Below are positions 51,912-62,326 of a DNA stretch of 64,000 bases, in pieces (position 1 is the first letter of the stretch; each line of letters starts with the position of its first letter). The notes beneath the pieces were generated by a model. It made no database searches, had not been told where the DNA came from, and was given only the letters and a program-made list of their open reading frames with translations. Both the position numbers and the translations under genes were made by a program. Source of the stretch: Psychroflexus planctonicus (GTDB lineage Bacteria > Bacteroidota > Bacteroidia > Flavobacteriales > Flavobacteriaceae); NCBI RefSeq assembly GCF_014640195.1, contig NZ_BMGM01000004.1:1-64000 (forward strand), in the 5' to 3' direction.

Positions 51912-53330
51912 TCATTGATTTAAAAATGCCAACAAAGCACTTTCTAAATGATCGTTGTATAACAAATTAGTGCTTTTTTCAATTTGTCCTGTTTCTGGCG
52001 AAATAAAAAATACTTTAGATAAATAATTCTCGTACAAATCTCTGTTTTCGTCTCGGCCTAATACTTGGTACTCGTATTTTTTATTATACTTATATTGGGT
52101 TAATGTGCGTTGCCATAATTTCCTATTGTCAAAATCAATGTTGATGCCTATAAATTCAACTTCTGGAAATTTATTTCGCAATTCTCTTACTTTTGCTAGC
52201 CTTCTTCTGTGTAATGAAGAAGAATTGGCGGTCCATAAATGAATTAACATAGGTTTTTGGTTTGCTATTTCATGAAAGGCAATTTCTTCAAATTGATGAT
52301 TGAAAACATAGTGGTTGCTAATTGTTTTACCCACTAAAAAGTTTTTTTGAAATTCTGCTAATCGATGATAATAGTTAACGTCTTCTTCACTTAAATTAAT
52401 GCCATCTAAAATACGTAAAGTGCTGGTTATTTGTTCTTCGGTACTAGCGTGTATTATTTCTTTTCTAATAAACCGTTTTAGAAATCTTTCTTTTAAAAGA
52501 TTATCTTCAAAAATGTGGTTTACAATTTCAATGCGTCGGTGTAAGTTATCATAAGTGTTAACATCAAAACAATTGCTTGAATCGGGCTCTTCTTTACAAT
52601 GTTCAATAGACTTATTTTTTAGATAATTATCAAGAAATCGCAAATACCCGATGTGCGAAAAAAGTTTTTCTTCATTAAAATCAATATTTTCACGGTATCC
52701 GAAAAAGTTGTTATCTGCTAACTCTTGCGTTTTATTTTTGAAATATTTTTGAATTAAAAATGCGTAGCGTTCTTTCATATCATAGAACTCAAAATTGATA
52801 CTTTTTTCTGCAATGTTTAAAAAGTATGGACTCAATTCATGTTTAGATTTGAGTTGCTTCAATTTTTGAAGTTGAATGTTCTTTAATGAATCCGTCATTT
52901 TAATGAATTCATTCACACCAATTTTGTAGTAGGAAAGTATTAAATCGTTATTGTTTTCATTTAACAGAAAACTATTGATTAAAAAGTTATTTTCAACAGA
53001 AGAACTCGCTGCAAAACTCAAAGATTCATCAAACTCTAAGGTATTTAACCTAAAAGCAATACTATCTCCAGGTTTAGTATAAAGCATTTGTCGCTCTGAG
53101 CCGTGTTTAAAAAAGTAAATAGACTCTTTGTCCTGTTTAAATTTGAAGTGGAATTCACCTGTATCTGATAAATAAATGGTGTCTAACGTCTCTCCGTTTC
53201 TAGACAAAAGCAAGGAATCATCTAATGGATTTACAATTTTTCCATATACTCTAGTTGTATCGGAAAATTCAGCATCAGATGCACAGGATACGAAAAGAAT
53301 GATGAAAAAAATAACCGATAAAAACCGCAT
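51912..53330 (-). CDS. TlpA-like lipoprotein lacking the CxxC pair
   Basis: A 472-residue lipoprotein (FIILFVSCASD, Cys16). N-terminal beta domain (RVYGKIVNPLDDSLLLSRNG; FHFKFKQDKESIYFFKHG), a long helical middle and a C-terminal thioredoxin-fold domain (~335-472). Where TlpA proteins read W-x-x-C-x-x-C, this one reads LWTANSSSLHRR, so both redox cysteines are gone. The fold seems otherwise kept (VEFIGINIDFDNRKLWQ). It is probably a structural or binding protein rather than a reductase. Compare the intact paralog at 35354-36853. Confidence 0.82.
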   Translation of the reverse strand: MRFLSVIFFIILFVSCASDAEFSDTTRVYGKIVNPLDDSLLLSRNGETLDTIYLSDTGEFHFKFKQDKESIYFFKHGSERQMLYTKPGDSIAFRLNTLEFDESLSFAASSSVENNFLINSFLLNENNNDLILSYYKIGVNEFIKMTDSLKNIQLQKLKQLKSKHELSPYFLNIAEKSINFEFYDMKERYAFLIQKYFKNKTQELADNNFFGYRENIDFNEEKLFSHIGYLRFLDNYLKNKSIEHCKEEPDSSNCFDVNTYDNLHRRIEIVNHIFEDNLLKERFLKRFIRKEIIHASTEEQITSTLRILDGINLSEEDVNYYHRLAEFQKNFLVGKTISNHYVFNHQFEEIAFHEIANQKPMLIHLWTANSSSLHRRRLAKVRELRNKFPEVEFIGINIDFDNRKLWQRTLTQYKYNKKYEYQVLGRDENRDLYENYLSKVFFISPETGQIEKSTNLLYNDHLESALLAFLNQ

Positions 53331-53440
53331 GTTTCATTTTAATTATTGCAAACAAATATAGATTTAATGTGCTGCTGTAGGTGTTAATCCGCCGTTAAAA
53401 GACTGTTGCTGATAATGTTTCGAAAACCCAAAATAAATAG

Positions 53441-55099
<1,659 letters not shown>

Positions 55100-55125
55100 A
55101 TAAGTAATTTTTTAAGAAAATACTT

Positions 55126-55159
55126 AAACCCGCAAGATCTCCGAGACCTTGCGGGTTTT
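55126..55159 (+). terminator. Terminator of the ABC-F gene
   Basis: AAACCCGCAAG pairs with CTTGCGGGTTT followed by T. Confidence 0.88.
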
Positions 55160-55176
55160 AAAATGTCAAACACCAA

Positions 55177-55214
55177 AAAACCCTGCAAAGAATTGAAAAC
55201 TTTGCAGGGTTTTT
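55177..55214 (-). terminator. Terminator of carB
   Basis: AAAACCCTGCAAAG pairs exactly with CTTTGCAGGGTTTT (14 bp). T-tracts on both strands allow bidirectional use; it lies 21 bp beyond the carB stop. Confidence 0.88.
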
Positions 55215-55234
55215 AATTGATTTCAACTTGAGTT

Positions 55235-58087
55235 TTATTTACTCAAATACATTTTTCTACGGGTATATAACTCGTAAAATTCATCGTCTTTTAAGCTATC
55301 GATGAACAAAATACTTTCTCCAGTACTTTTCATCTCAGGTCCTAATTGTTTGTTTACATTATGAAATTTATCGAACGAAAACACCGGTTGTTTGATAGCG
55401 TATCCATCTAACTTAGGATTAAATTCAAAATCAGAAAGTTTCTTTTCGCCTAACATAACTTTAGTTGCGTAATTAACATAAGGTTCGCCGTAAGCTTTCG
55501 CGATAAACGGAACCGTTCTAGACGCTCTTGGGTTGGCTTCAATAATATAAACCTGATCGTCTTTTATAGCAAATTGAATGTTAATTAATCCAACGGTGTT
55601 TAGAGCTAGGGCAATTTTCTTTGTGTGGTCTTTTATTTGTTGAAGTACCAAATCTCCTAAGTTAAATGGTGGAAGCGTAGCATTAGAATCTCCAGAGTGA
55701 ATACCACAAGGTTCAATGTGCTCCATAATTCCGATGATGTAGACGTTTTCTCCATCGCAAATAGCATCGGCTTCAGCTTCAATAGCACCATCTAAATAAT
55801 GGTCTAAAAGCAATTTGTTGTTGGGTATTTTCCGAAGTAAATCAATTACATGCGATTCTAAATCTTGCTTATTGATAACAATTTTCATTCCTTGTCCGCC
55901 CAAAACATAGGAAGGCCTTACAAGAATTGGAAAGTCCAATTCGTCTGCCAAGGCTAAAGCTTCGTCTGCGGTTTCAGCAACACCAAAATCTGGATACGGA
56001 ATTTCCAAGTCTTTCAATAGAGTGGAAAAGCTTCCGCGGTCTTCAGCTAAATCTAAAGATTCATAACTGGTTCCTAAGATTTTTATTCCATATCGATCAA
56101 GCTTTTCAGCTAGTTTTAATGCCGTTTGACCACCCAATTGAACAATTACACCTTCGGGTTTTTCATGGCGAATAATATCGTAGATGTGTTCCCAAAAAAC
56201 AGGTTCAAAGTACAATTTATCAGCGGTATCAAAATCGGTGGAAACCGTTTCAGGATTACAATTAATCATGATGGTTTCGTAGCCACATTCGGCTGCAGCC
56301 ATTACACCGTGAACGCAGCAATAGTCAAATTCAATTCCTTGACCAATTCGGTTTGGACCTGAACCTAGAACAACAATTTTCTTTTTATCTGTGACTATAC
56401 TTTCGTTTTTAACATTCGCTTTTGAGTTAGGTAATTGGTGTTCGGCTTCAAAAGTAGAGTAGTAGTATGGTGTTTTTGCTTCAAATTCTGCAGCACAGGT
56501 ATCTACTAATTTGTATACTCGATTAATAGAAAGTTCATCACGTTTGTTGTATACTTCGCTTTCTAAACAAGATAACATGTGCGCAATTTGCCGATCTGCA
56601 AAGCCTTTTTGCTTGGCTTCTAACAACAAATCTTTTTGAATTGTGTCTATGGAAAACTTACTAATTTCTTTTTCTAAGAAATGCAATTCTTCGTATTGTT
56701 TCAAGAACCACATATCAATTTTTGTGATCTCGTGAATTCTATTCAAAGGAATTCCCATTTGTATGGCATCGTAAATTACAAAAACACGATCCCAGCTTGC
56801 GTAGGTTAATTTTTGAATAATTTGGTCGTAATTGGTGTAGCCTTTTCCATCGGCACCCAAACCGTTTCGTTTAATTTCTAAAGATTGTGTGGCTTTGTGA
56901 AGCGCTTCTTGGAAAGAACGACCAATTCCCATGACTTCTCCAACCGATTTCATTTGTAGTCCTAAAGTTCGGTCAGAACCTTCAAATTTATCAAAATTCC
57001 AGCGAGGGATTTTTACAATAACGTAATCTAAAGTAGGCTCGAAGTAAGCGGAAGTGGTTTTGGTAATTTGGTTTTTTAGCTCTGTTAAATGGTAACCGAT
57101 AGCTAATTTACTAGCAATTTTTGCAATGGGATATCCTGTTGCTTTGGAAGCCAAGGCAGAAGAACGTGACACACGCGGATTGATTTCAATAGCAATAATA
57201 TCTTCTTTTTCGTCTGGACTAACTGCAAATTGCACATTACAACCACCAGCAAAATCACCAATACTTCGCATCATTTTTATGGCTAGGTCGCGCATCCGTT
57301 GGTAGGTTCTATCGCTTAGCGTCATGGCAGGAGCAACGGTAATTGAATCTCCGGTGTGAATTCCCATCGGATCCATATTTTCGATGCTACATATTATAGT
57401 TACATTGTCGTTGGCATCGCGTAAAAGCTCTAATTCGTATTCCTTCCAACCAATTAATGCTTTATCTATAATTACTTCATGAATAGGCGAAGCTTCTAGG
57501 CCGCGCGTAAGTAATTCGTCAAAATCTTCTTCTTTAAAAACAATTGAAGCTCCTGTGCCACCCAATGTAAATGAAGCTCTAATAACCAAAGGGAAACCAA
57601 ATTCTTGTGCAACTTCTTTTCCTTTTAAAAAGGAAGTAACTGTTTTGGAAGGTGCAACGGCAACACCAATTTTTTCCATCAACAAGCGAAACTTCTCACG
57701 GTCTTCGGTAATATTAATAGCATCAATGTCAACCCCGATTAATTCTACATTAAAATCTTCCCAAATGCCTTTGTCATCTGCTTCTATACATAGATTTAAT
57801 GCAGTTTGACCACCCATTGTTGGTAAAACGGCATCAATTTCTGGATGCTTTTTTAAAATCTCAATGATGGATTTTGTGTTTAAAGGTTTGAGGTAAATGT
57901 GGTCTGCCATCACTGGGTCAGTCATGATGGTAGCAGGATTGGAGTTAATAAGAATGGTTTTAATTCCTTCTTCTCGTAAAGACCTAAGCGATTGTGAGCC
58001 AGCATAATCAAACTCACAAGCTTGACCAATTACAATAGGTCCAGATCCAATAATTAAGATGCATTTTAAATTTTTATCTAGTGGCAT
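55235..58087 (-). CDS. carB: Carbamoyl-phosphate synthase large subunit
   Basis: Makes carbamoyl phosphate from bicarbonate, ammonia (from CarA) and 2 ATP for arginine and pyrimidine synthesis. The 950-residue product has both ATP-grasp halves: ILIIGSGPIVIGQACEFDYA and GGTGASIVF in the first, KIVVLGSGPNRIGQGIEFDY and LGGQGMKIV in the second, each with its INPR or NPRASR motif. The C-terminal MGS-like allosteric domain (about 120 residues in E. coli) is missing, which is usual in this phylum, so UMP/ornithine control through it is not expected. carA is not in the window. Confidence 0.94.
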   Translation of the reverse strand: MPLDKNLKCILIIGSGPIVIGQACEFDYAGSQSLRSLREEGIKTILINSNPATIMTDPVMADHIYLKPLNTKSIIEILKKHPEIDAVLPTMGGQTALNLCIEADDKGIWEDFNVELIGVDIDAINITEDREKFRLLMEKIGVAVAPSKTVTSFLKGKEVAQEFGFPLVIRASFTLGGTGASIVFKEEDFDELLTRGLEASPIHEVIIDKALIGWKEYELELLRDANDNVTIICSIENMDPMGIHTGDSITVAPAMTLSDRTYQRMRDLAIKMMRSIGDFAGGCNVQFAVSPDEKEDIIAIEINPRVSRSSALASKATGYPIAKIASKLAIGYHLTELKNQITKTTSAYFEPTLDYVIVKIPRWNFDKFEGSDRTLGLQMKSVGEVMGIGRSFQEALHKATQSLEIKRNGLGADGKGYTNYDQIIQKLTYASWDRVFVIYDAIQMGIPLNRIHEITKIDMWFLKQYEELHFLEKEISKFSIDTIQKDLLLEAKQKGFADRQIAHMLSCLESEVYNKRDELSINRVYKLVDTCAAEFEAKTPYYYSTFEAEHQLPNSKANVKNESIVTDKKKIVVLGSGPNRIGQGIEFDYCCVHGVMAAAECGYETIMINCNPETVSTDFDTADKLYFEPVFWEHIYDIIRHEKPEGVIVQLGGQTALKLAEKLDRYGIKILGTSYESLDLAEDRGSFSTLLKDLEIPYPDFGVAETADEALALADELDFPILVRPSYVLGGQGMKIVINKQDLESHVIDLLRKIPNNKLLLDHYLDGAIEAEADAICDGENVYIIGIMEHIEPCGIHSGDSNATLPPFNLGDLVLQQIKDHTKKIALALNTVGLINIQFAIKDDQVYIIEANPRASRTVPFIAKAYGEPYVNYATKVMLGEKKLSDFEFNPKLDGYAIKQPVFSFDKFHNVNKQLGPEMKSTGESILFIDSLKDDEFYELYTRRKMYLSK

Positions 58088-58111
58088 AGTGTAGGTAATT
58101 AGTAGATATAA

Positions 58112-58145
58112 AAAAAGGTGTTGCTAAAAAAAGCAACACCTTTGA
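58112..58145 (-). terminator. Terminator of rpmH
   Basis: AAAGGTGTTGCT pairs with AGCAACACCTTT (12 bp) around six A; T-run on the minus side. Confidence 0.88.
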
Positions 58146-58168
58146 AATGTTATATTGAAAAAATCATT

Positions 58169-58330
58169 TTATTTTCTTCTTAAACTAGCTTCAGACGAAA
58201 CACTTAATTTCTTTCTTCCTTTAGCTCTTCTTCTAGCCAATACTTTTCTTCCGTTTACGCTAGACATACGGTCTCTAAAGCCGTGTTTGTTTTTTCTTTT
58301 TCTTTTTGAAGGTTGAAAGGTTCTTTTCAT
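58169..58330 (-). CDS. rpmH: Ribosomal protein L34
   Basis: A 53-residue, highly basic protein of the 50S subunit. It begins [18 protein letters not shown] and contains [20 protein letters not shown], the universal L34 pattern (FRxRMxTxxGRxVLxxRRxKGR). The C-terminal extension [13 protein letters not shown] is usual in Bacteroidota. It has its own promoter (TATATTTG at 58376-58383) and terminator. rnpA, often next to it in other phyla, is not adjacent here. Confidence 0.95.
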   Translation of the reverse strand: MKRTFQPSKRKRKNKHGFRDRMSSVNGRKVLARRRAKGRKKLSVSSEASLRRK

Positions 58331-58375
58331 TTCAATGTATATTTAGTGCGTTGAATATCTAATTTTTATTGCGTG

Positions 58376-58405
58376 CAAATATACGATAAGTTTTGAGTAC
58401 TGCAA
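58376..58405 (-). promoter_or_regulatory. rpmH promoter
   Basis: On the minus strand TTG (58403-58405), a 19-nt spacer and TATATTTG (58376-58383) match the consensus; the start codon is 46 nt downstream. Confidence 0.7.
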
Positions 58406-58439
58406 CAAAAAAAATACCGATTTTTTCTTCTAGTTTATG

Positions 58440-58447
58440 TAAATTTG
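58440..58447 (+). promoter_or_regulatory. -7 element of the 58467 gene
   Basis: TAAATTTG lies 19 nt before the ATG at 58467. Confidence 0.55.
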
Positions 58448-58466
58448 CCAGCTTAAATCAATTTAC

Positions 58467-58982
58467 ATGTTTAATAAAAATATCAAATTAGTAATAACGG
58501 CTTTAATTCTAGCTTTTGCTATATATCAATTTACTCAAGGCTTTATAGGAAATGGAATAGCACTAGTGTTTTTTTCCAGTATTTTCGTGTTGTTGTATTT
58601 TAAAAATGAAATGATTTTGCTTTCTTTTTGGAAACTAAGAAAACAAGATTTTGATGGTGCAAAACGTTGGTTGGACAAAATTGGCAATCCACAAGCTAAT
58701 TTAACGCAAAAACAACAAGGTTACTATAATTATTTACATGGTTTGATGACGGCCCAAACCAATATGAATCAATCTGAAAAGTTTTTTAAGAAAGCCATAC
58801 AACTTGGTTTATCAATGAAGCAAGACATTGCTATGGCTAAATTAAATTTAGCAGGAATAGCAATGACTAAACGTAGAAAAAGAGAAGCACAAAAATTGCT
58901 GAAGGAAGCTAAAGATTTAGACAAGCAAGGAATGTTGAAAGACCAGATTAAAATGATGAAGCAACAAATGAAGAAAATTTAA
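58467..58982 (+). CDS. Membrane-anchored TPR-like protein
   Basis: A 171-residue protein: two N-terminal membrane spans (LVITALILAFAIYQFTQGF; GIALVFFSSIFVLLYFKNE) and a helical cytoplasmic part with TPR-like pairs (KQDFDGAKRWLDKIGNPQAN; SEKFFKKAIQLGLSMKQDIA; RKREAQKLLKEAKDLDKQGM), ending in a Lys/Met-rich tail. It may be a scaffold protein. The family name is not certain. Confidence 0.78.
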   Translation: MFNKNIKLVITALILAFAIYQFTQGFIGNGIALVFFSSIFVLLYFKNEMILLSFWKLRKQDFDGAKRWLDKIGNPQANLTQKQQGYYNYLHGLMTAQTNMNQSEKFFKKAIQLGLSMKQDIAMAKLNLAGIAMTKRRKREAQKLLKEAKDLDKQGMLKDQIKMMKQQMKKI

Positions 58983-59010
58983 CATAGTTTTTCTAATTTC
59001 ATAATACTTG

Positions 59011-59038
59011 AAATCCCGCTTTTATGCGGGGTTTTTTA
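59011..59038 (+). terminator. Terminator of the 58467 gene
   Basis: CCCGC pairs with GCGGG and is followed by seven T. Confidence 0.75.
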
Positions 59039-59144
59039 GTAAATAACTTAATATGTGTAGAAATTAAGCTACAATTTGTATGAATAATATTAGTTTTTAG
59101 TAGTTATTTTCTTAATTTTTTATAATTTCATAAAAAATAATATT

Positions 59145-59858
59145 ATGAAACGGCTTGTTTTGGTTCTCTTGTTGTTTTTTATCCCGTTTGAAATACTATC
59201 TCAAGTAAATTCATCAGATAAAGAAGAGAATGGTAAAACATACTTTTCTGAACAGATTTATAGGTATTATGCCAAGTTCAAAGAAAAAAGTAATCGAGCT
59301 TTTGTGTTAGGAAATAGAGAAGAAGCTAATTTTTATTATCAGCAATTGGTAAACAAACATTTAGTAGGTAGCTTTATGGATAATTTTAATGCAGACTGCT
59401 TTTCATCAGATCAATGCCAAATACAAGATTTTAAAAAGCCACTTATATTATTTACCTACGCTTCTTGGAGCGTGCCTACTAAAGGTGAAATTCCAGCCAT
59501 AAATAGCATGGCTAAAAAATACAAAGATGAAGTAGATTTTGCTGTTATTTTTTGGGATTCTAAAAGCGATGTTCGTCAAGCTTCAAAAGCCTACAACAAG
59601 CATATTCAGATTTTATATGTAGACGAATTGAAAACAAGAGATGCTTACACCGTTAAAATGTTAAAACATAGTCTTGGTTTTCCTACTATTTTTGTTGTTG
59701 GAAGCAATAAAAAAATTATAGAAATAAAACGAAACTTTCAGAACGAAATAGGTATTGAAGATGAAGTTGCGGTAGAAAACTGCTTGAATGAGTTTAAAAA
59801 TTTAGTAGAAAGTATTCAAAATTTTGAAGAAAACTTAGTTACCAATTCTTTTGACTAA
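59145..59858 (+). CDS. Exported thioredoxin-fold protein without redox cysteines
   Basis: A 237-residue protein with a signal peptide (RLVLVLLLFFIPFEILSQ, cut after SQ). A short helical region is followed by a thioredoxin-like domain (~100-215): PLILFTYASWSVPTKGEIPA sits where thioredoxins have WCxxC, but no Cys is present; the cis-Pro loop is kept (LGFPTIFVVGSNKK). Two Cys (NADCFSSDQCQ) lie before the domain and might form a structural disulfide. It resembles TlpA-like proteins that lost activity. Confidence 0.8.
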   Translation: MKRLVLVLLLFFIPFEILSQVNSSDKEENGKTYFSEQIYRYYAKFKEKSNRAFVLGNREEANFYYQQLVNKHLVGSFMDNFNADCFSSDQCQIQDFKKPLILFTYASWSVPTKGEIPAINSMAKKYKDEVDFAVIFWDSKSDVRQASKAYNKHIQILYVDELKTRDAYTVKMLKHSLGFPTIFVVGSNKKIIEIKRNFQNEIGIEDEVAVENCLNEFKNLVESIQNFEENLVTNSFD

Positions 59859-59859
59859 T

Positions 59860-60231
59860 TTACTTTTCAAGAATAAGCTTAACAGAAATAGCTAACATTA
59901 AGACACCAAATATTTTTTTCAACATTTTTTCATCTATGCTAATGGCTAGCTTAGAACCTAGATAACCGCCAATTATAAACGAAACTGCCATGATAAGCGC
60001 AAATTTCCAATTTAAACTTCCGTCTCTGTAATAATTATAAGCTGCAAAAAAGGTTACCGGAATAGCCAAAACACCTAAGCTAGTTCCTTGTGCTTCGTGT
60101 TGAGAAAATCCTAATAAAAAAACCATTAGTGGAACCATTACAATGCCGCCGCCAACACCCATCATGCCGCTTAAAAAACCGGCTAATAATCCAATGAGCA
60201 TTAAACTTACAAAAATACCTATATTCATCAT
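59860..60231 (-). CDS. Half-size TauE/SafE permease
   Basis: A 123-residue membrane protein with the N-terminal-half signature of the TauE/SafE anion exporter family: GLLAGFLSGMMGVGGGIVMV and PLMVFLLGFSQHEAQGTSL. Normal family members are ~250 residues with two such halves; this one has only one (four spans) and may work as a dimer. Half-size forms are common in Bacteroidota. Its ATG overlaps the transglycosylase stop (ATGA), so the two are co-translated. Confidence 0.88.
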   Translation of the reverse strand: MMNIGIFVSLMLIGLLAGFLSGMMGVGGGIVMVPLMVFLLGFSQHEAQGTSLGVLAIPVTFFAAYNYYRDGSLNWKFALIMAVSFIIGGYLGSKLAISIDEKMLKKIFGVLMLAISVKLILEK

Positions 60232-61184
60232 TCAGTTATTTGGTTAGACCTAAATGTATATGCCGTAGAATCTGGAATTTCAATTTGATAAACTCTTCTA
60301 GAGTTGTTTTCTAAATTTTTATCTCTCAGCCAAGGATTGTAACGTTTAAAAGTTTTGTAGCTAATTCCGTAGTCTTTAGCAAGAGCTGCTAAATTTGAAA
60401 CGGAAGTATCTATTTCAATTTCTTTAGTTTCAGCTAAACTGTAGAGGTGTTCTTTTTCAATTTTGAAACCATAGTCTTCATAATTACCAATTATTTCTTT
60501 TAAAGCTAGAATGCGAAAAACATAACGCGAAGTTTCTTCAACTAATAATAAATCGTAATAATCGGTTACTTCTTGTCTTTCCAGTTGTCTGCTAATTCCT
60601 GTATTTCCTGCATTGTAAGCAGCAGCTGCAAGTGTCCAAGTGCCAAAACGTTCTTTAGAATTTAAAAAATACTGACAAGCTACACGAGTTGCTTTTTCAA
60701 TATGGTAGCGTTCATCTATATTATCGTTAATTTCTAAGCCATATTCTCTGCCTGTTTCTTTCATGATTTGCCAAAAACCAGTTGCTCCAGCGGGAGAAAC
60801 TACTTGCATAAATCCGCTTTCAGCAAGTGCTAAATATTTAAAATCGTCTGGAACTCCGTATTCTTTTAGGATGGGTTCGATTATTGGAAAATATTTATGC
60901 GCTCTTTTAATGAGCAAAACAGCATTAGATTGCCAATAGTTATTCACCAGTAATTCGCGATCTAAACGTTCTCTAACTTCAGGATCTTCAAGGGGAACAT
61001 TTTCTCCAGCAAATTGAATTTGTAAGGGCAAATCTAAAGCGTAAACTACACTTTTGCTATTGTTGCTTACTTTGGGTTCAACTTCGTTAGAAGTGACTGT
61101 GTTGGTGCCAAAAGCTGAAATTAGTAAATAGGCACTTAAGCCCATAAATACTAAATTCGAAAATACTAATATATTTTTTTTCAT
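60228..61184 (-). CDS. Lytic transglycosylase (MltD-like) with LysM-like end
   Basis: A 318-residue periplasmic enzyme that cuts peptidoglycan glycan strands. N-terminal signal anchor (LVFMGLSAYLLISAFG). SLT/GH23 domain (~100-220): catalytic Glu in YLALAESGFMQVVSPAGATG, then FWQIMKETGREYGLEI and AAAYNAGNTGISRQ. The C-terminal ~50 residues (VSNLAALAKDYGISYKTFKR...NPWLRDKNL) are LysM-like. Second of a three-gene unit; 2 nt after the hydrolase gene. Confidence 0.9.
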   Translation of the reverse strand: MKKNILVFSNLVFMGLSAYLLISAFGTNTVTSNEVEPKVSNNSKSVVYALDLPLQIQFAGENVPLEDPEVRERLDRELLVNNYWQSNAVLLIKRAHKYFPIIEPILKEYGVPDDFKYLALAESGFMQVVSPAGATGFWQIMKETGREYGLEINDNIDERYHIEKATRVACQYFLNSKERFGTWTLAAAAYNAGNTGISRQLERQEVTDYYDLLLVEETSRYVFRILALKEIIGNYEDYGFKIEKEHLYSLAETKEIEIDTSVSNLAALAKDYGISYKTFKRYNPWLRDKNLENNSRRVYQIEIPDSTAYTFRSNQITE

Positions 61185-61186
61185 AA

Positions 61187-61870
61187 CTATTCTGCTAATT
61201 TTCCTACTGTTAATAAACTAGGTAAGTGTTTGTTGAACCAACGGTATTTGTTCAAAATCATGATGTGCGTACCATCTTTCAAAGGTATGAAATCTTTGAT
61301 TAATTTTATGGGAAAAACCTGATCTGCTGTACCGTGAATATGAATTAAATTGGATATGATTTCAGTTTGATTCCAACATACCATATTTTCAATTGCCCAT
61401 TCTAAATACACCTTCTCGTTAACGGATAAATATTGCCTATACAATTGAACTCGTTTTTTAATAAAATTACCAACCGGTAGTTTTTCAATATGGTGCATGT
61501 AATTTAATAAACCCAAAGGTAAAACTTTATATGCACCTGTTTTTTGTGCAAAACGCATGTGTGGTGGTAATTCTTCATTACATTTTACACTAGAAACTAT
61601 AATTAATTTCTTAGGTTTTCTAAGTTTTGCCATTTCCTGTACCAAAACCCCACCAAACGAAACCCCTACCAAGGCAAAATTCTCCTGATTTACTTCATCT
61701 AGCATTCGTTTTGCATATGCAGACAAAGTTTCGTTAGGCAAAGGAATTTTCCATGAAAGCAAATGGGTTTCAAATTGATTTGCAGGCAATTCAATATACT
61801 CAAATATACTTGGATTCGCTGCCATTCCTGGCATTAAGTAAACATGTAAAATAGGCTCATCTTTTTTCAT
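61187..61870 (-). CDS. Alpha/beta hydrolase
   Basis: A 227-residue hydrolase from ATG 61870 (MKKDEPILHVYLMPGM); the frame is open to 61885. The nucleophile elbow ALVGVSFGGVLVQEMA (~82) supplies Ser, and IHGTADQVFPIKLIKDF (~180) and DGTHIMILNKY hold the probable Asp and His. The short, lid-poor fold is like esterase/thioesterase-type members. Substrate unknown. First of the unit with the transglycosylase and TauE genes. Confidence 0.83.
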   Translation of the reverse strand: MKKDEPILHVYLMPGMAANPSIFEYIELPANQFETHLLSWKIPLPNETLSAYAKRMLDEVNQENFALVGVSFGGVLVQEMAKLRKPKKLIIVSSVKCNEELPPHMRFAQKTGAYKVLPLGLLNYMHHIEKLPVGNFIKKRVQLYRQYLSVNEKVYLEWAIENMVCWNQTEIISNLIHIHGTADQVFPIKLIKDFIPLKDGTHIMILNKYRWFNKHLPSLLTVGKLAE

Positions 61871-61973
61871 AATCAAAGAGTACAATATTAAACCAAGTTT
61901 AAGTTTTAAAGTCTTATTAATAAGATTTTAATAAATGTTTGCAAACGTAATAATTAAGACACTTACTTCGTTG

Positions 61974-61981
61974 TAAATTTG
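61974..61981 (+). promoter_or_regulatory. -7 element of the GNAT-like gene
   Basis: TAAATTTG lies 24 nt upstream of ATG 62006, which supports that start over 61979. Confidence 0.5.
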
Positions 61982-62005
61982 TATAAGATTATAATAAGAC
62001 CGAAG

Positions 62006-62308
62006 ATGATGGAAGAAACAATTAGTATTAAGAAAAATGATTTTTTGAGACAATTTGAAGCACTTGTGGATAATGAGCTTATAACTATAGAGTTTGCAGA
62101 ACAAGATCGAAAAACTTTTTTAACCAAAATGGTAATTAGCGACCACTTAAAGGAAGATGGTTATGTGAATATTGTAGTGAAATCTGTTTTGGATATCTTA
62201 AAAGAAGAAGAAGTAAAAGTGGTTCCCACTTGTATTGAAGTAAAAAGCTTTATTAGAAGAAACAAAATGTTATACCAAAGCATGTTGCCTGTAGGCATTG
62301 CTTTGTAG
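62006..62308 (+). CDS. Small YjdJ-type GNAT-like protein
   Basis: A 100-residue protein (MMEETISIKKNDFLRQFEAL). It resembles the single-domain GNAT proteins of the YjdJ type: a beta sheet (ELITIEFAEQDRKTFLTKMV), a helix after DGYVNIVVKSVLDILKEEEV and the late strand VKVVPTCIEVKSFIRRNK, which matches their KIIPLCPFVxxFIxRHPE ending. The usual acetyl-CoA loop (RGxGxG) is not obvious (HLKEDGYVN), so enzymatic activity is uncertain. Confidence 0.7.
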   Translation: MMEETISIKKNDFLRQFEALVDNELITIEFAEQDRKTFLTKMVISDHLKEDGYVNIVVKSVLDILKEEEVKVVPTCIEVKSFIRRNKMLYQSMLPVGIAL

Positions 62309-62326
62309 TGATTCTTCCATTTAAAA

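Noticed and set aside
55235..58087. Truncated carB
   Set aside because: The missing C-terminal regulatory domain and 950-residue length are usual for this phylum, and the end is followed by a proper terminator.
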